From Pseudomonadota bacterium (GTDB lineage Bacteria > Pseudomonadota > Gammaproteobacteria > Xanthomonadales > Xanthomonadaceae): 64,000 nucleotides of DNA. The notes beneath the pieces were generated by a model. That model made no database searches, had not been told where the DNA came from, and saw only the letters and a program-made list of their open reading frames with translations. Numbering within the stretch: position 1 is the stretch's first letter; each line of letters opens with the position of its first letter. Below are positions 51,912 through 60,413 of this stretch, in pieces. The position numbers were made by a program, and so were the translations under genes. The stretch is taken from the NCBI GenBank assembly GCA_021821195.1, contig JAKACT010000004.1, forward strand, positions 62,001 to 126,000. Direction: 5' to 3'.

Positions 51912-52919
51912 ATGCGAAAGACGATGTTGGCGGCAGCGATGACGCTTGGGTTGATGTCGATGCCGCTGCAAGCGCAGCAGGCCGCGCCGCCGGTGGATGG
52001 CATCCGCACCGAGGCCACCGTGGTGGTGGAAGGCGAGCAGCCTGGGCCGGGCCTGTGGCTGGTGCGCAAGGGCAGCCATGACCTCTACATCCTCGGCACG
52101 CTGCGGCCCCTGCCGATGAAGATGCAGTGGCAGTCGGCACAGGTGCGGCAGGTGCTGGCGCAGGCACGGGAGGTGATCCGCATGCGCGGCGTGCAGATCG
52201 ATGCCGACGTGGGCTTCTTCAAGGGCCTGCTGCTGATGCCAAAGTTGTTGGGCGCACGCAACAATCCGGACGACAGGAAGCTGCAGGAAGTGGTGTCGCC
52301 CGCCTCCTATGCGCGCTGGCAGGCGCTGAAGGCGCGCTACATCGGCAGCGACGGCGGCGTCGAGAAGCGGCGCCCGCTGTTCGCGGCGCAAGAGCTGTAT
52401 TCGGCGGCGATGAAGAAGAGCGGGCTGGACACCCACGACCTGGCCTGGCCGGTGGTCGCCGAGGCGATCAAGGCGCACAGCCCCACGGTCACGGTGGTGA
52501 AGGAAACCATCACCATCAAGGATCCCAAGCCGCTGCTCAAGGAATGGTCGAAGACCACGCTGGACGATCTGGCCTGCTTCGACAACACCATGACTTTCAT
52601 CGAGACGGATCTCGACGCCATGCGCGTGCGCGCCAACGCCTGGGCTACCGGCGATGTCGCCGCGCTGCGCTCGCTACCGCCGGCCTACCGCTGGGAGGCC
52701 TGCAACAACGCGATCTCCGAGGCCGGCATCGGCAAGCGGCTGGGTTTCGGCGACGCTCAGCGCAAACTGCGGGCCAAGTGGCTGGAGGCAGCCGAGGCCG
52801 CGCTGGAGCGCAATACGGTCAGCTTCGCCACGCTCTCGCTGCTCGACATGCTGGGCGCGGATGGCTATCTGGCTGGGCTGGAAGCCAAGGGCTATACGGT
52901 GATCGCGCCGGACGAGTGA
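51912..52919 (+). CDS. TraB/GumN family protein
   Basis: This is a 335-residue secreted protein with signal peptide MRKTMLAAAMTLGLMSMPLQ, cleaved after AQA or nearby. The TraB/GumN fold starts at LWLVRKGSHDLYILGTLRPL, which corresponds to the family's first motif, usually LGTxHxxP. Here the His is replaced by Arg (LGTLRPLP), so a metal-dependent protease activity of Tiki/TraB type may be lost. GGAG precedes the start at 51912; an ATG at 51908 is out of frame. A sigma-E type promoter lies upstream. Confidence 0.82.
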   Translation: MRKTMLAAAMTLGLMSMPLQAQQAAPPVDGIRTEATVVVEGEQPGPGLWLVRKGSHDLYILGTLRPLPMKMQWQSAQVRQVLAQAREVIRMRGVQIDADVGFFKGLLLMPKLLGARNNPDDRKLQEVVSPASYARWQALKARYIGSDGGVEKRRPLFAAQELYSAAMKKSGLDTHDLAWPVVAEAIKAHSPTVTVVKETITIKDPKPLLKEWSKTTLDDLACFDNTMTFIETDLDAMRVRANAWATGDVAALRSLPPAYRWEACNNAISEAGIGKRLGFGDAQRKLRAKWLEAAEAALERNTVSFATLSLLDMLGADGYLAGLEAKGYTVIAPDE

Positions 52920-52932
52920 ATATCGGCTGGCA

Positions 52933-52952
52933 GGCGCGGCTTCTGCCGCGCC
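52933..52952. terminator. Hairpin between convergent traB-like and dxs genes
   Basis: GGCGCGGC and GCCGCGCC form an 8-bp stem with a TTCT loop in the 39-base gap between the two stops. There is no T-tract on either side. Confidence 0.4.
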
Positions 52953-52958
52953 ATGCAG

Positions 52959-54863
52959 TCAGGATGCAGCCTGCGCGCGCGGCGGCTGCTGCAGTTCCGG
53001 CCAGCGCTCCAGCACCGCAGCGCGGATCCCGGCCACGTCCAGCCCGGCTTCGGCCAGCAGGTCTTCGCGGCTGGCGTGGTGCTGGAAGGCGTCGGGCAGG
53101 CCGAGGTGCAGGATCGGCAGGACGATGCCTTCGGCAGCCAGCAGTTCGGCCACGCCGCTGCCGGCGCCGCCTGCCACCACGTTGTCTTCAAGAGTCACGA
53201 AGCCTTCGTGGCTGTTCGCCAGTTCCAGCACCAACGCGCGGTCCAGCGGCTTGACGAAGCGCATGTTGACCACGGTGAGGCCTAGCTCCTCGCCCACCTG
53301 CTGCGCCGCCGGCACCAGCGCGCCGAAGGCGAGCAGGGCGATCCGCGCGCCGCTGCGGCGCAGCTGCGCCTTGCCGATCGGCAGCGTGTCCAAGCCCGGT
53401 TGCACGGCCACGCCGGGGCCGGTGCCGCGCGGGTAGCGCACCGCGGCCGGGCCGGGGTGGTGGTGGCCGGTGGACAGCATCTGCCGGCATTCGTTCTCGT
53501 CGGCCGGCGCCATCACCAGCATGTTCGGCACGCAGCGCAGGTAGCTGAGGTCGAGGTTGCCCGCATGGGTGGCACCGTCCGGGCCGACTACGCCGCCGCG
53601 GTCGATGGCGAACAGCACGTCCAGGTCCTGGATGGCGACGTCGTGCACCAGCTGGTCGTAGCCGCGCTGCAGGAAGGTGGAGTAGATCGCCACGACGGGC
53701 TTGGCGCCTTCGCAGGCCATGCCGGCGGCCAGCGTCACCGCGTGCTGTTCGGCGATGGCGACGTCGAAATAGCGGTCCGGGTATTCCTGGCTGAAGCGCA
53801 CCAGCCCCGAACCTTCGCGCATCGCCGGGGTGATGCCGAGCAGCTTGGGGTCGGCGGCGGCCATGTCGCAGAGCCAGTCGCCGAACACGTCGGTATAGGT
53901 GGGCTTCTTCGCCGCAGGCTTGCCGACCACGCCGATGGACGGGTCGAACGGGCTGACCGCGTGGTAGCCGATCTGGTCGCCTTCGGCCAGCTCGTAGCCC
54001 TTGCCCTTGGTGGTGATGATGTGCAGCAGCTGCGGACCCTTCAGGCCCTTCAGCGTCTTCAGCGTCTGCAGCAGGGCGTCGGTGTCGTGGCCGTCGATCG
54101 GGCCGGTGTAGTGGAAGCCCATCTGCTCGAACAGGGTGGATGGCACGAACATGCCTTTCCAGTGTTCTTCCCAGCGCTTGACGAAGCGCGCCGGCGGGTT
54201 GCGCTTGTCGCCCAGCAGCTTCTTGCCGCCCTCGCGGATCGCGTTGAGGGTGCGGTTGCCGGACATCCGCCCGAGCATCTTGGTCAGCCCGCCGACCGCC
54301 TCGCTGATCGACATGCGGTTGTCGTTGAGGATCACCAGGATGTCCGGTTCCTCGTCCATGCCGCCGGCGTGGCCGAGGGCTTCCCAGGCCATGCCCGCGG
54401 TCATCGCGCCGTCGCCGATCACCGCCACGATGCGGCGGTCGATGCCGGCGCGCGCGTTGGCGATGGCCATGCCCAGCGCGGCCGAGATCGAGGTCGAGGA
54501 ATGGCCGACGCCGAAGGTGTCGTATTCGCTTTCCTCGCGCTTGGGGAACGGCGCCACCCCGTCCTTCTGCTTGACCGTGTGGATGCGGTCGCGGCGGCCG
54601 GTGAGGATCTTGTGCGGGTAGCACTGGTGGCCCACGTCCCAGACGATGCGGTCGTGCGGCGTGTCGTACAGGTAATGCAGGACGGTGGTCAGCTCCACCA
54701 CGCCCAGACCCGCGCCGAAATGCCCGCCGGACTTGCCTACCGATTCGATCAGGAAGGCGCGCAGCTCGTCGGCCGCCGCGCGCACGTCGGTTTCCGGCAG
54801 CTGGCGCAGGTCGGCGGGGTTGTCGATCTTCGACAACAGCGGGTAGCGGGACGCATCGATCAT
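52959..54863 (-). CDS. dxs: 1-deoxy-D-xylulose-5-phosphate synthase
   Basis: This TPP-dependent enzyme makes DXP from pyruvate and glyceraldehyde 3-phosphate, the first step of the MEP isoprenoid pathway. It is 634 residues. The N-terminal TPP domain has [15 protein letters not shown] and [19 protein letters not shown]. The transketolase pyrimidine-binding domain has [19 protein letters not shown] and the C-terminal domain follows. The start at 54863 has no ribosome site, but GACAAT ends six bases upstream, suggesting a leaderless message. Confidence 0.96.
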   Translation of the reverse strand: MIDASRYPLLSKIDNPADLRQLPETDVRAAADELRAFLIESVGKSGGHFGAGLGVVELTTVLHYLYDTPHDRIVWDVGHQCYPHKILTGRRDRIHTVKQKDGVAPFPKREESEYDTFGVGHSSTSISAALGMAIANARAGIDRRIVAVIGDGAMTAGMAWEALGHAGGMDEEPDILVILNDNRMSISEAVGGLTKMLGRMSGNRTLNAIREGGKKLLGDKRNPPARFVKRWEEHWKGMFVPSTLFEQMGFHYTGPIDGHDTDALLQTLKTLKGLKGPQLLHIITTKGKGYELAEGDQIGYHAVSPFDPSIGVVGKPAAKKPTYTDVFGDWLCDMAAADPKLLGITPAMREGSGLVRFSQEYPDRYFDVAIAEQHAVTLAAGMACEGAKPVVAIYSTFLQRGYDQLVHDVAIQDLDVLFAIDRGGVVGPDGATHAGNLDLSYLRCVPNMLVMAPADENECRQMLSTGHHHPGPAAVRYPRGTGPGVAVQPGLDTLPIGKAQLRRSGARIALLAFGALVPAAQQVGEELGLTVVNMRFVKPLDRALVLELANSHEGFVTLEDNVVAGGAGSGVAELLAAEGIVLPILHLGLPDAFQHHASREDLLAEAGLDVAGIRAAVLERWPELQQPPRAQAAS

Positions 54864-54869
54864 CCGCCT

Positions 54870-54875
54870 ATTGTC
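54870..54875 (-). promoter_or_regulatory. -10-like box of dxs, leaderless geometry
   Basis: On the minus strand GACAAT ends six bases before the dxs ATG. The stretch ACAATAGGCG followed by one base and ATG is the same as that before recO. Confidence 0.4.
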
Positions 54876-54923
54876 GCGCCGCGGGCGGGTGCCGGCAACG
54901 TGAAGGCGGGGCCGGAAGCGCAC

Positions 54924-54945
54924 GGGGCCCGCGTTTGCGGGCCCC
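54924..54945. terminator. GC-rich hairpin between dxs and the Cys-tailed gene
   Basis: GGGGCCCGC and GCGGGCCCC form a 9-bp stem with a 4-base loop, 28 bases beyond the stop of the small minus-strand gene. No T-tract follows. Confidence 0.4.
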
Positions 54946-54973
54946 GGCGTGCATCCAGCAGGGGCGTGCGGGA

Positions 54974-55210
54974 TTAGCCGCAGCTGCCGCAGCAGGTGGT
55001 GCCTTCGGCGTGCTCGGGCGCCAGCGTGGCGGGGAAGCCGGCGGCGCGCAGGGCGTCGCTGATGTCGTTTTCCTTCAGGCCGCTTTCCACCAGCAGGCGG
55101 CCGCGGCCGATGTTGGCGGTGATCTTGGCCTGCGGATCCAGCGCGTGCACGGCGAAAGCGATGGAGCGGGCAGTGGCCTCGTCAACGAGGCCCAGGACGT
55201 CGAACAGCAT
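54974..55210 (-). CDS. Small protein with C-terminal cysteine tail, HMA-like
   Basis: This is a 78-residue protein with a beta-alpha-beta pattern like a heavy-metal-associated domain ([40 protein letters not shown]). It lacks the N-terminal CxxC of true metal chaperones. The C-terminus ends CCGSCG, a likely metal-binding tail. The start at 55210 is preceded by CTGGAG. The function is unknown. It stands between dxs and a VUT transporter on the same strand; the 166-base gap upstream shows no clear feature. Confidence 0.65.
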   Translation of the reverse strand: MLFDVLGLVDEATARSIAFAVHALDPQAKITANIGRGRLLVESGLKENDISDALRAAGFPATLAPEHAEGTTCCGSCG

Positions 55211-55376
55211 GGGGAAACTCCAGGAAATGGCAGAACGCGCTGTGCGCGGTGCCGCCATGATCCGCAGGCGCCGCCGGCCGCGCCTTGACCGGGATCAGCC
55301 GGCGGGCGCGGAGCAGGGCGGCGGCGGTCGCTTGGCGGGCAGCTGGGCGGGCGCCGCCCCGCAAACCGGTGCCTGC

Positions 55377-56144
55377 CTAGGCCGAGGCTGCCTGTTCGCG
55401 CAGCTGCGTAGCGCGTTCCCGGCCCAGGTAGCGGTGGATGCCGGCGCGGGCGAGGTAGAGCAGCGGGATCAGCGCGATGGCCGCCAGCATCTTGTAGGCG
55501 TAGTTCAGCGTGCCCACCGCCAGGAACAGCGAGGTGGGCCAGTGCTGCGGGCCGAGCACGAAGGCGATGTACAGCACCACGAAGCTGTCCACCAGCTGCG
55601 ACACCGCGGTGGAGCCGGTGGCGCGCAGCCAGGCATGGCGTTCGCCGGTGCGGCGGCGGATCTGGTGGAAGACGTGGATGTCGATCAGCTGGCCGACCAG
55701 GAACGCCACCAGCGAGCCGACCATGATCCACATGCCCTGGCCGAACACCGCCGCATATGCGGCCTGGTAGTCCGGCACGCCCTGCTCCTGCGCCGCGCCC
55801 ACCCACCAGCTGGCGGGCGCCAGCCGGATGGCGATGTACGCGAACAGGAAGCCGTAGGCCACCAACCCCGCGGCCAGCCAGCTGACCATCCGCACGCCGC
55901 GCTTGCCGAAGTATTCGTTGACCGTGTCGGTCATGATGAACACGATCGGCCAGACCACCGTGCCGGCGGTGAAGTCCAGCGTGCCGCCCTGCCCGAACAG
56001 GTTCCACTGCAGCGGCGCGATCCCCAGCGTGCCTTCCAGCGCGAAGATCTTGACCCCGATGAACTCCGCCAGCACCGCATTGGCGCAGAAGAACGCCGCC
56101 AGCGCGGCGAACAGGATGGTCGCGCGATCATCCAGCAGGCGCAT
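55377..56144 (-). CDS. VUT family queuosine precursor transporter (YhhQ-like)
   Basis: This is a 255-residue membrane protein with six to seven segments, of the VUT/YhhQ family that imports the queuosine precursor preQ0 or preQ1. Marker stretches are ANAVLAEFIGVKIFAL, PIVFIMTDTVNEYFGKRGVR and VGQLIDIHVFHQIRRRTGER. The start at 56144 lies three bases after the DUF502 stop, so they form an operon. The substrate assignment rests on family resemblance. Confidence 0.85.
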   Translation of the reverse strand: MRLLDDRATILFAALAAFFCANAVLAEFIGVKIFALEGTLGIAPLQWNLFGQGGTLDFTAGTVVWPIVFIMTDTVNEYFGKRGVRMVSWLAAGLVAYGFLFAYIAIRLAPASWWVGAAQEQGVPDYQAAYAAVFGQGMWIMVGSLVAFLVGQLIDIHVFHQIRRRTGERHAWLRATGSTAVSQLVDSFVVLYIAFVLGPQHWPTSLFLAVGTLNYAYKMLAAIALIPLLYLARAGIHRYLGRERATQLREQAASA

Positions 56145-56147
56145 GCT

Positions 56148-56822
56148 TCAGGGCGACTTGGCCGGGGGCGGCGCGAACGGGATGGTGTCCGGCGCCACCG
56201 CGCCGCCGCTGATGATGAAGCTCATCGCCTGGTCCACGGTCCAGTCGGTCGGGGTGATCTTTTCCATCGGCACGATCTCGAGGTAGCCCGAGGTCGGATT
56301 GGGCGTGGTCGGCACGTACACCGCCGCCAGTTCGCGGCCAGTACCGATTTCGCGCATCACCCGGGTGACGAAGCCCAGCGTCTTCATCTCGTTGTGCGGA
56401 AAGTCGATCAGCACCACCCGCTGGGTGCCGTCAGGCTTGGTCTGCAGGATGTCCAGCAGTTTGCGCGCGCTGCCGTAGATGGTGTTGGCCAGCGGGATCC
56501 GCGCCACCAGCGCCTCGAACCAGCGAAGGAGGCGCTGTCCCACCACCCGCCGCGCCAGCCAGCCGGCCAGCAGGATGAAGCCCACCGTGGCGACGAGCGC
56601 GATCGCGTTCTGCACCCACGGTTCCACTAGCCAGCCGAATGTGCGCGGGTTGCCGGCCGCGATGCCGGCAAGGCCGGGTTCGACCAGCGGCTTGCTGAGG
56701 TCGCCCAGCAGCACGAACACGAATTTCACCACCACCCAGGTCAGCCACAGCGGCAGCAGGGTGAGCAGGCCGGTCAGGAACAAGCGCTGCAGGCGCAGGC
56801 CAAGCGAAGGGGAAGGAGGCAT
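56148..56822 (-). CDS. DUF502 family membrane protein
   Basis: This is a 224-residue protein with two membrane segments (LFLTGLLTLLPLWLTWVVVK near residue 14 and IALVATVGFILLAGWLARRV near residue 70). The conserved DUF502 block is ANTIYGSARKLLDILQ, followed by RVVLIDFPHNEMKTLGFVTR. The function is unknown; plant homologues are called LIKE-COV. It is followed by the YhhQ-like gene. TAGAAT ends six bases before its ATG. Confidence 0.88.
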   Translation of the reverse strand: MPPSPSLGLRLQRLFLTGLLTLLPLWLTWVVVKFVFVLLGDLSKPLVEPGLAGIAAGNPRTFGWLVEPWVQNAIALVATVGFILLAGWLARRVVGQRLLRWFEALVARIPLANTIYGSARKLLDILQTKPDGTQRVVLIDFPHNEMKTLGFVTRVMREIGTGRELAAVYVPTTPNPTSGYLEIVPMEKITPTDWTVDQAMSFIISGGAVAPDTIPFAPPPAKSP

Positions 56823-56828
56823 CCGCGC

Positions 56829-56834
56829 ATTCTA
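56829..56834 (-). promoter_or_regulatory. -10 box of the DUF502 gene, leaderless geometry
   Basis: On the minus strand TAGAAT ends six bases (GCGCGG) before the ATG at 56822. It is the best-conserved -10 of this set. It sits in the 41-base gap after the kinase gene. Confidence 0.5.
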
Positions 56835-56863
56835 GCGGCTGCCCGTTGCGCCGGCGGCATGCC

Positions 56864-58804
56864 TCAGCGCGTGCGTGCTAGCAGGATGCCGACGTCGGAA
56901 TAGCCGCGCGAGGCATCCAGCGGCTTCTCTTCGCCGTTGACCATGCGGTTGTTGCAAGCATGGTCGGCGCACAGCGCCAGCCAGCCGCTTGCCTTGGTGG
57001 GCTGCGCGCGCAGCTCGCCGGCGCTGGGCAGGTGGTAGCGCACGCCGTCCTGCACGCCGAGCCAGGACGCATAGGCCTGCGCATCGGCGGCGGAGACGCA
57101 GGCGACCGGCTTGCGGTCGCTGCCGGTGTTGTTCCATTTCAGCTTGCGGCCGAAGAAGCCCTTGCCGCATTCGGCCGCGGCGCGGCCGGTGGCGTTGGCG
57201 AAGCGGGCGTAGTCGGCGCGGCTGACCGTCAAGATCTCTACGTTGGCCGCGGTTGCGCCTGCATTGGCGGTTCCCGTAACCGTCCGGGTGGCGGGCCCGA
57301 CCCGCGCCTGCAGCGCCCGCTGGCGCGCGGCGTCCAGCCCCAGCCAGCTGCTGTCGGCCAGCAGGGTGGCGGCGCTGGCGCGGGTGGCGGGCTTGGCCAG
57401 CAGCGCGGCCAGGCGCCGTTCCAGCGCGGCGTCCAGCCGCTTGCGCAGCAGGACGATGGACGCGCCGGTGCCGCCACGCCGGGCGTCGAGCTGTCGGGCG
57501 CGCTGGAAGGCGGCGCGTGCGGCAGCCACGTTGCCTTCCAGCAGGGCGCGTTCGGCCGCATTGCCCAGTGCATCGAACAGTTCTGCGGTCAAGCGCAGGG
57601 TGTCGGGGTCGGTGGGGTTGGTCCGCCACGCCGCTTCGATGCTGTCCCAGGCATTGGCGTTGGCGGGCGCCAGCAGTGCGCCGCTGCGCAGTTGCTGCTC
57701 GGCGTTGGCGACGAAGGCGGCGACGCTACCGCCGCTCGCGGCCAGCGGATCGCCCAGTCCGGTGGCTGCGCCTTCGGGGGGGACCGGCAGGCCGGTTGCG
57801 TCGTTGGCGCTGGCGGTCGCGGCGTTGGACGCCGCTGGCGACGGGGGATTACGCAGGGCGAAGTAACTCGCCGCGATCGCCAGTATCGCCATCACGCCGA
57901 TGCCGGCCAGCAGCCAGTGCGGCCGCGAAGCCGGCGGTGCCGGCTGCGGTTCGCGTGCGGCGGTGGGGACTTCCACCGCGACGAAGCTCTTGCCGCTGCG
58001 GCGCTCCAGCGCATCCAGCGCCTGCAGCATGTCGTTGGCGCTGGCATGGCGCTGGTCCGGCTGCTTGGCCATGGCCTTGTCGATCAGGGGCTGCCAGTGC
58101 TTCAGCGCCGCCGGCAACCGCGGCACCGGTTCCTGCACGTGCTTGAGCGCCATCGTCAGCGCATCGCCGGCGTTGTACGGCAGTTGCCCCACCAGCATTT
58201 CCCAGGTCAGCACGCCGATGCTGTAGAGGTCGGCGCGGCGGTCGACTTCCTGCCCGCGCGCCTGCTCCGGCGGCATGTAGGCGGTGCTGCCCACCGCCAG
58301 CCCGGCGGTGGTCAGGCGCGGGTTGCTGCCGCGGCGCAGGGCGATGCCGAAGTCGGCCAGCATCGGCCGGTCGGCGTCGTCGAACAGCACGTTCTCGGCC
58401 TTGACGTCGCGATGCACCACGCCGCGCACGTGCGCGTAGTCCAGCGCGTCGAGCAGGCTGCGCAGGATCGCCGCCACCTTCGGCTGGTCGCCGACCAGCC
58501 GGCGCTGGGCCAAGTGGCCGCGCGACAGGTAGGGCATCGAATAGAACGGCAGGCCGTCGCCGGTGCGCCCGACCTCGTAGATGCCGACGATGTTGGGGTG
58601 TTCCAGCCGGGCGATGGTGCGCGCCTCGTTCTCGAAGCGGGCGCGGCTGACCTCGTCGGCCAGCGCCTCGCTGAGCATCACCTTCAGCGCCACCTTGCGG
58701 TCCAGCGAGGCCTGCTCGGCGAGGTAGACGGTGGACATGCCGCCGTGGCCGATCACCCGCAGGATGCGGTAGCCGTCGATGCTGGGGTAGGTCTTGTCGG
58801 TCAC
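56864..58804 (-). CDS. Membrane Ser/Thr protein kinase with FGE/SUMF1-like C-terminal region
   Basis: This is a 646-residue Hanks-type kinase with a GTG start. The glycine loop is IGHGGMSTVYLAE, followed by Lys41, catalytic HRDVKAEN (Asp133) and DFG at 151-153; all key residues are present. One membrane segment follows near residues 296-317 (LLAGIGVMAILAIAASYFAL). The outer part has helical, TPR-like sequence, and the last 120 residues resemble a degenerate formylglycine-enzyme/SUMF1 fold (KPVACVSAADAQAYASWLGV, YHLPSAGELRA). The fold probably acts as a sensor rather than an enzyme. The upstream neighbour on the same strand is a hotdog protein gene. Confidence 0.85.
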   Translation of the reverse strand: MTDKTYPSIDGYRILRVIGHGGMSTVYLAEQASLDRKVALKVMLSEALADEVSRARFENEARTIARLEHPNIVGIYEVGRTGDGLPFYSMPYLSRGHLAQRRLVGDQPKVAAILRSLLDALDYAHVRGVVHRDVKAENVLFDDADRPMLADFGIALRRGSNPRLTTAGLAVGSTAYMPPEQARGQEVDRRADLYSIGVLTWEMLVGQLPYNAGDALTMALKHVQEPVPRLPAALKHWQPLIDKAMAKQPDQRHASANDMLQALDALERRSGKSFVAVEVPTAAREPQPAPPASRPHWLLAGIGVMAILAIAASYFALRNPPSPAASNAATASANDATGLPVPPEGAATGLGDPLAASGGSVAAFVANAEQQLRSGALLAPANANAWDSIEAAWRTNPTDPDTLRLTAELFDALGNAAERALLEGNVAAARAAFQRARQLDARRGGTGASIVLLRKRLDAALERRLAALLAKPATRASAATLLADSSWLGLDAARQRALQARVGPATRTVTGTANAGATAANVEILTVSRADYARFANATGRAAAECGKGFFGRKLKWNNTGSDRKPVACVSAADAQAYASWLGVQDGVRYHLPSAGELRAQPTKASGWLALCADHACNNRMVNGEEKPLDASRGYSDVGILLARTR

Positions 58805-58867
58805 GTCGCTGTTCGTTTCCCGGGCGAAGCCGCGAGCATACGACGGGGGTGGTGATGGATGGAACGA

Positions 58868-59317
58868 TCAGCGCGCGGGCTTGCGGCGGACGTAGAGCTG
58901 CTTGCGGGTGCGCGCGACCACCTCGCCGCCGGCATCCACGATGTCGTTCTCGAACCAGCGCAGCACCTTGCCGCCGCCGGCGGCGGCGTCGCGCAGCTCT
59001 TCCAGCATCGCGTCCTCGAGCACGAAGCTGGCCTGCACCACGCCGCGGCCGGGCTTCACGAATTCGATCTCGCCGGCCTTGTCCCAGACGAAATGGTCGC
59101 GGCCCAGGTGGTGCAGCACCATCAGCATCCAGAATGGATCGGTCATCGCGAACAGGCTGCCGCCGAAGTGGGTGCCCACGTAATTGCGGTTCCACGGGCG
59201 CATCCGCAACTCCACCCGTGCCCGGCGGTAGTCGGCGGACAGGTCGGTGAGGTGGATGCCGGCAAACAGGTAGGGCGGCCACAGGTTGAGGCCGTGCCGA
59301 AACAGGCTGGCGTGCAT
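58868..59317 (-). CDS. DUF4442 / YiiD-C-like hotdog-fold thioesterase
   Basis: This is a 149-residue hotdog-fold protein. The motif NYVGTHFGGSLFAMTDPFWM, near residue 56, is typical of the DUF4442/thioesterase group that hydrolyses acyl-CoA-like thioesters. The substrate is unknown. The start at 59317 (MHASLFR) is chosen over an upstream in-frame ATG that would add a Pro-rich stretch. It lies between the thioredoxin-like gene and the kinase gene. Confidence 0.8.
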   Translation of the reverse strand: MHASLFRHGLNLWPPYLFAGIHLTDLSADYRRARVELRMRPWNRNYVGTHFGGSLFAMTDPFWMLMVLHHLGRDHFVWDKAGEIEFVKPGRGVVQASFVLEDAMLEELRDAAAGGGKVLRWFENDIVDAGGEVVARTRKQLYVRRKPAR

Positions 59318-59387
59318 TGGGATGCAGGTTGCTGGGGGCGGGGCGGGGATCATCCCATACGCGGCCGTACTGTGGCGTGTGCGGCCG

Positions 59388-59405
59388 CCCCCGCGGAAGC
59401 GGGGG
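59388..59405 (-). terminator. Hairpin after the CnoX-like gene
   Basis: CCCCCGC and GCGGGGG form a 7-bp stem with a GGAA loop immediately beyond the stop codon on the minus strand. No T-tract follows. Confidence 0.35.
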
Positions 59406-60299
59406 TCAGACCAGCAGCAGCGCCGACATCTGCCTGCGGTAGCGGCCCACCAGCTCGTCGTCGTCGAGCACGCGGAAGGCGTCGATCAGCGATTTGCGGG
59501 CCAGGTCGTCGCCGTACTTGCGGTCGCGGCGCAGGATTTCGAGGAACTGGGCGAGTCCGGCTTCGGCATCGCCCGCCACCAGCTGGCGCACGCCCAGCAG
59601 GTGGCGCGCGCGCAGGTCGCCCGGTTCGGCGGTGATCGCGGCTTGCAGTACTTCCGCGGGGGGCGCGTCCTTGAGCAGGGCGGCAAAACCCAGTTTGGCG
59701 CGCGCCTTGATGGCGCGGTCGTCGGTGGCGAGGTTGGCCGGCAGGCGGTCCAGCAGCTGCTCGGCTTCGCCGGCCGCGCCGGTCTGCAGCAGGGCCAGGG
59801 CCAGATCGAGCTTGTGCTCGTCCTTGTCCGGCTCGGCTTCGACCGCCTTGCGCAGGCGCACGACTTCCTGGTGCGGATCGAGCGGCGCGGCGTCGGCCGG
59901 TGCCGCCGCTTCGGCGGGGGCGTCGGCGGGTTCGATGCCGTGGTGCTTGAGGAATTCGCGCAGCTGGCCTTCCGGCAACGCGCCGGGGAAACCGTCCACC
60001 AGCTGCCCGCCCTTGACCAGCATGACCGTGGGCACCGAGCGGATCTGGAACGCCGCCGCCAGTTCCTGCTGCTTGTCCACGTCGACCTTGGCCAGTACGA
60101 AGGCGCCGTGGAAATCGGCGGCCAGCTTCTCCAGCAGGGGGCCCAGCGTCTTGCACGGGCCGCACCATTCGGCCCAGAAGTCCACCAGCACGGGCGTCTC
60201 CATCGACCGGCGGATCACCTCTTCCTCGAACTGGGCGGCGGTGGCGTCGAACACGTGCGGGCTGGCGGTCTGGTTCATGGCGTGGTCGGTAAGGGACAT
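59406..60299 (-). CDS. CnoX/YbbN-type thioredoxin with TPR-like C-terminus
   Basis: This is a 297-residue co-chaperone-like protein. The N-terminal thioredoxin domain has a canonical active site WAEWCGPCK (Cys46, Cys49), unlike the SxxC of E. coli CnoX. About 180 helical residues with repeated Ala/Leu pairs follow, typical of YbbN. Family members protect proteins from hypochlorous and heat stress. The start at 60299 is chosen; the ATG at 60278 (MNQTAS) is an alternative. It is divergent from the membrane-protein/XRE operon across a 114-base AT-rich gap. Confidence 0.85.
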   Translation of the reverse strand: MSLTDHAMNQTASPHVFDATAAQFEEEVIRRSMETPVLVDFWAEWCGPCKTLGPLLEKLAADFHGAFVLAKVDVDKQQELAAAFQIRSVPTVMLVKGGQLVDGFPGALPEGQLREFLKHHGIEPADAPAEAAAPADAAPLDPHQEVVRLRKAVEAEPDKDEHKLDLALALLQTGAAGEAEQLLDRLPANLATDDRAIKARAKLGFAALLKDAPPAEVLQAAITAEPGDLRARHLLGVRQLVAGDAEAGLAQFLEILRRDRKYGDDLARKSLIDAFRVLDDDELVGRYRRQMSALLLV

Positions 60300-60336
60300 G
60301 GTCCAGTAGATGGCGACGATGGCGGCAATCGCAAGC

Positions 60337-60360
60337 TGATGTAAAAAATAGTTGACATCA
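60337..60360. repeat. Second inverted repeat in the trx-XRE operon gap
   Basis: TGATGT and ACATCA form a perfect 6-bp inverted repeat with a 12-base AT-rich spacer, overlapping the -35. It could be an additional regulator site or serve the divergent trx gene. Confidence 0.4.
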
Positions 60361-60379
60361 AAAATGATCAATGTAATGT
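60352..60379 (+). promoter_or_regulatory. Sigma-70 promoter of the membrane-protein/XRE operon
   Basis: A perfect TTGACA at 60352-60357 has a spacer of 16 and TAATGT at 60374-60379. It is one of few full -35 matches in this window and lies in an AT-rich stretch unlike its surroundings. Confidence 0.7.
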
Positions 60380-60390
60380 CTGCATTACAT
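60371..60390. promoter_or_regulatory. Palindromic operator overlapping the -10
   Basis: ATGTAATG and CATTACAT form a perfect 8-bp inverted repeat with a 4-base spacer. It covers the -10 and the expected start point, where a repressor would block initiation. The XRE protein encoded in the same operon is the obvious candidate to bind it. Confidence 0.65.
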
Positions 60391-60413
60391 TTAGTCCGCT
60401 GGAGATGACATCG

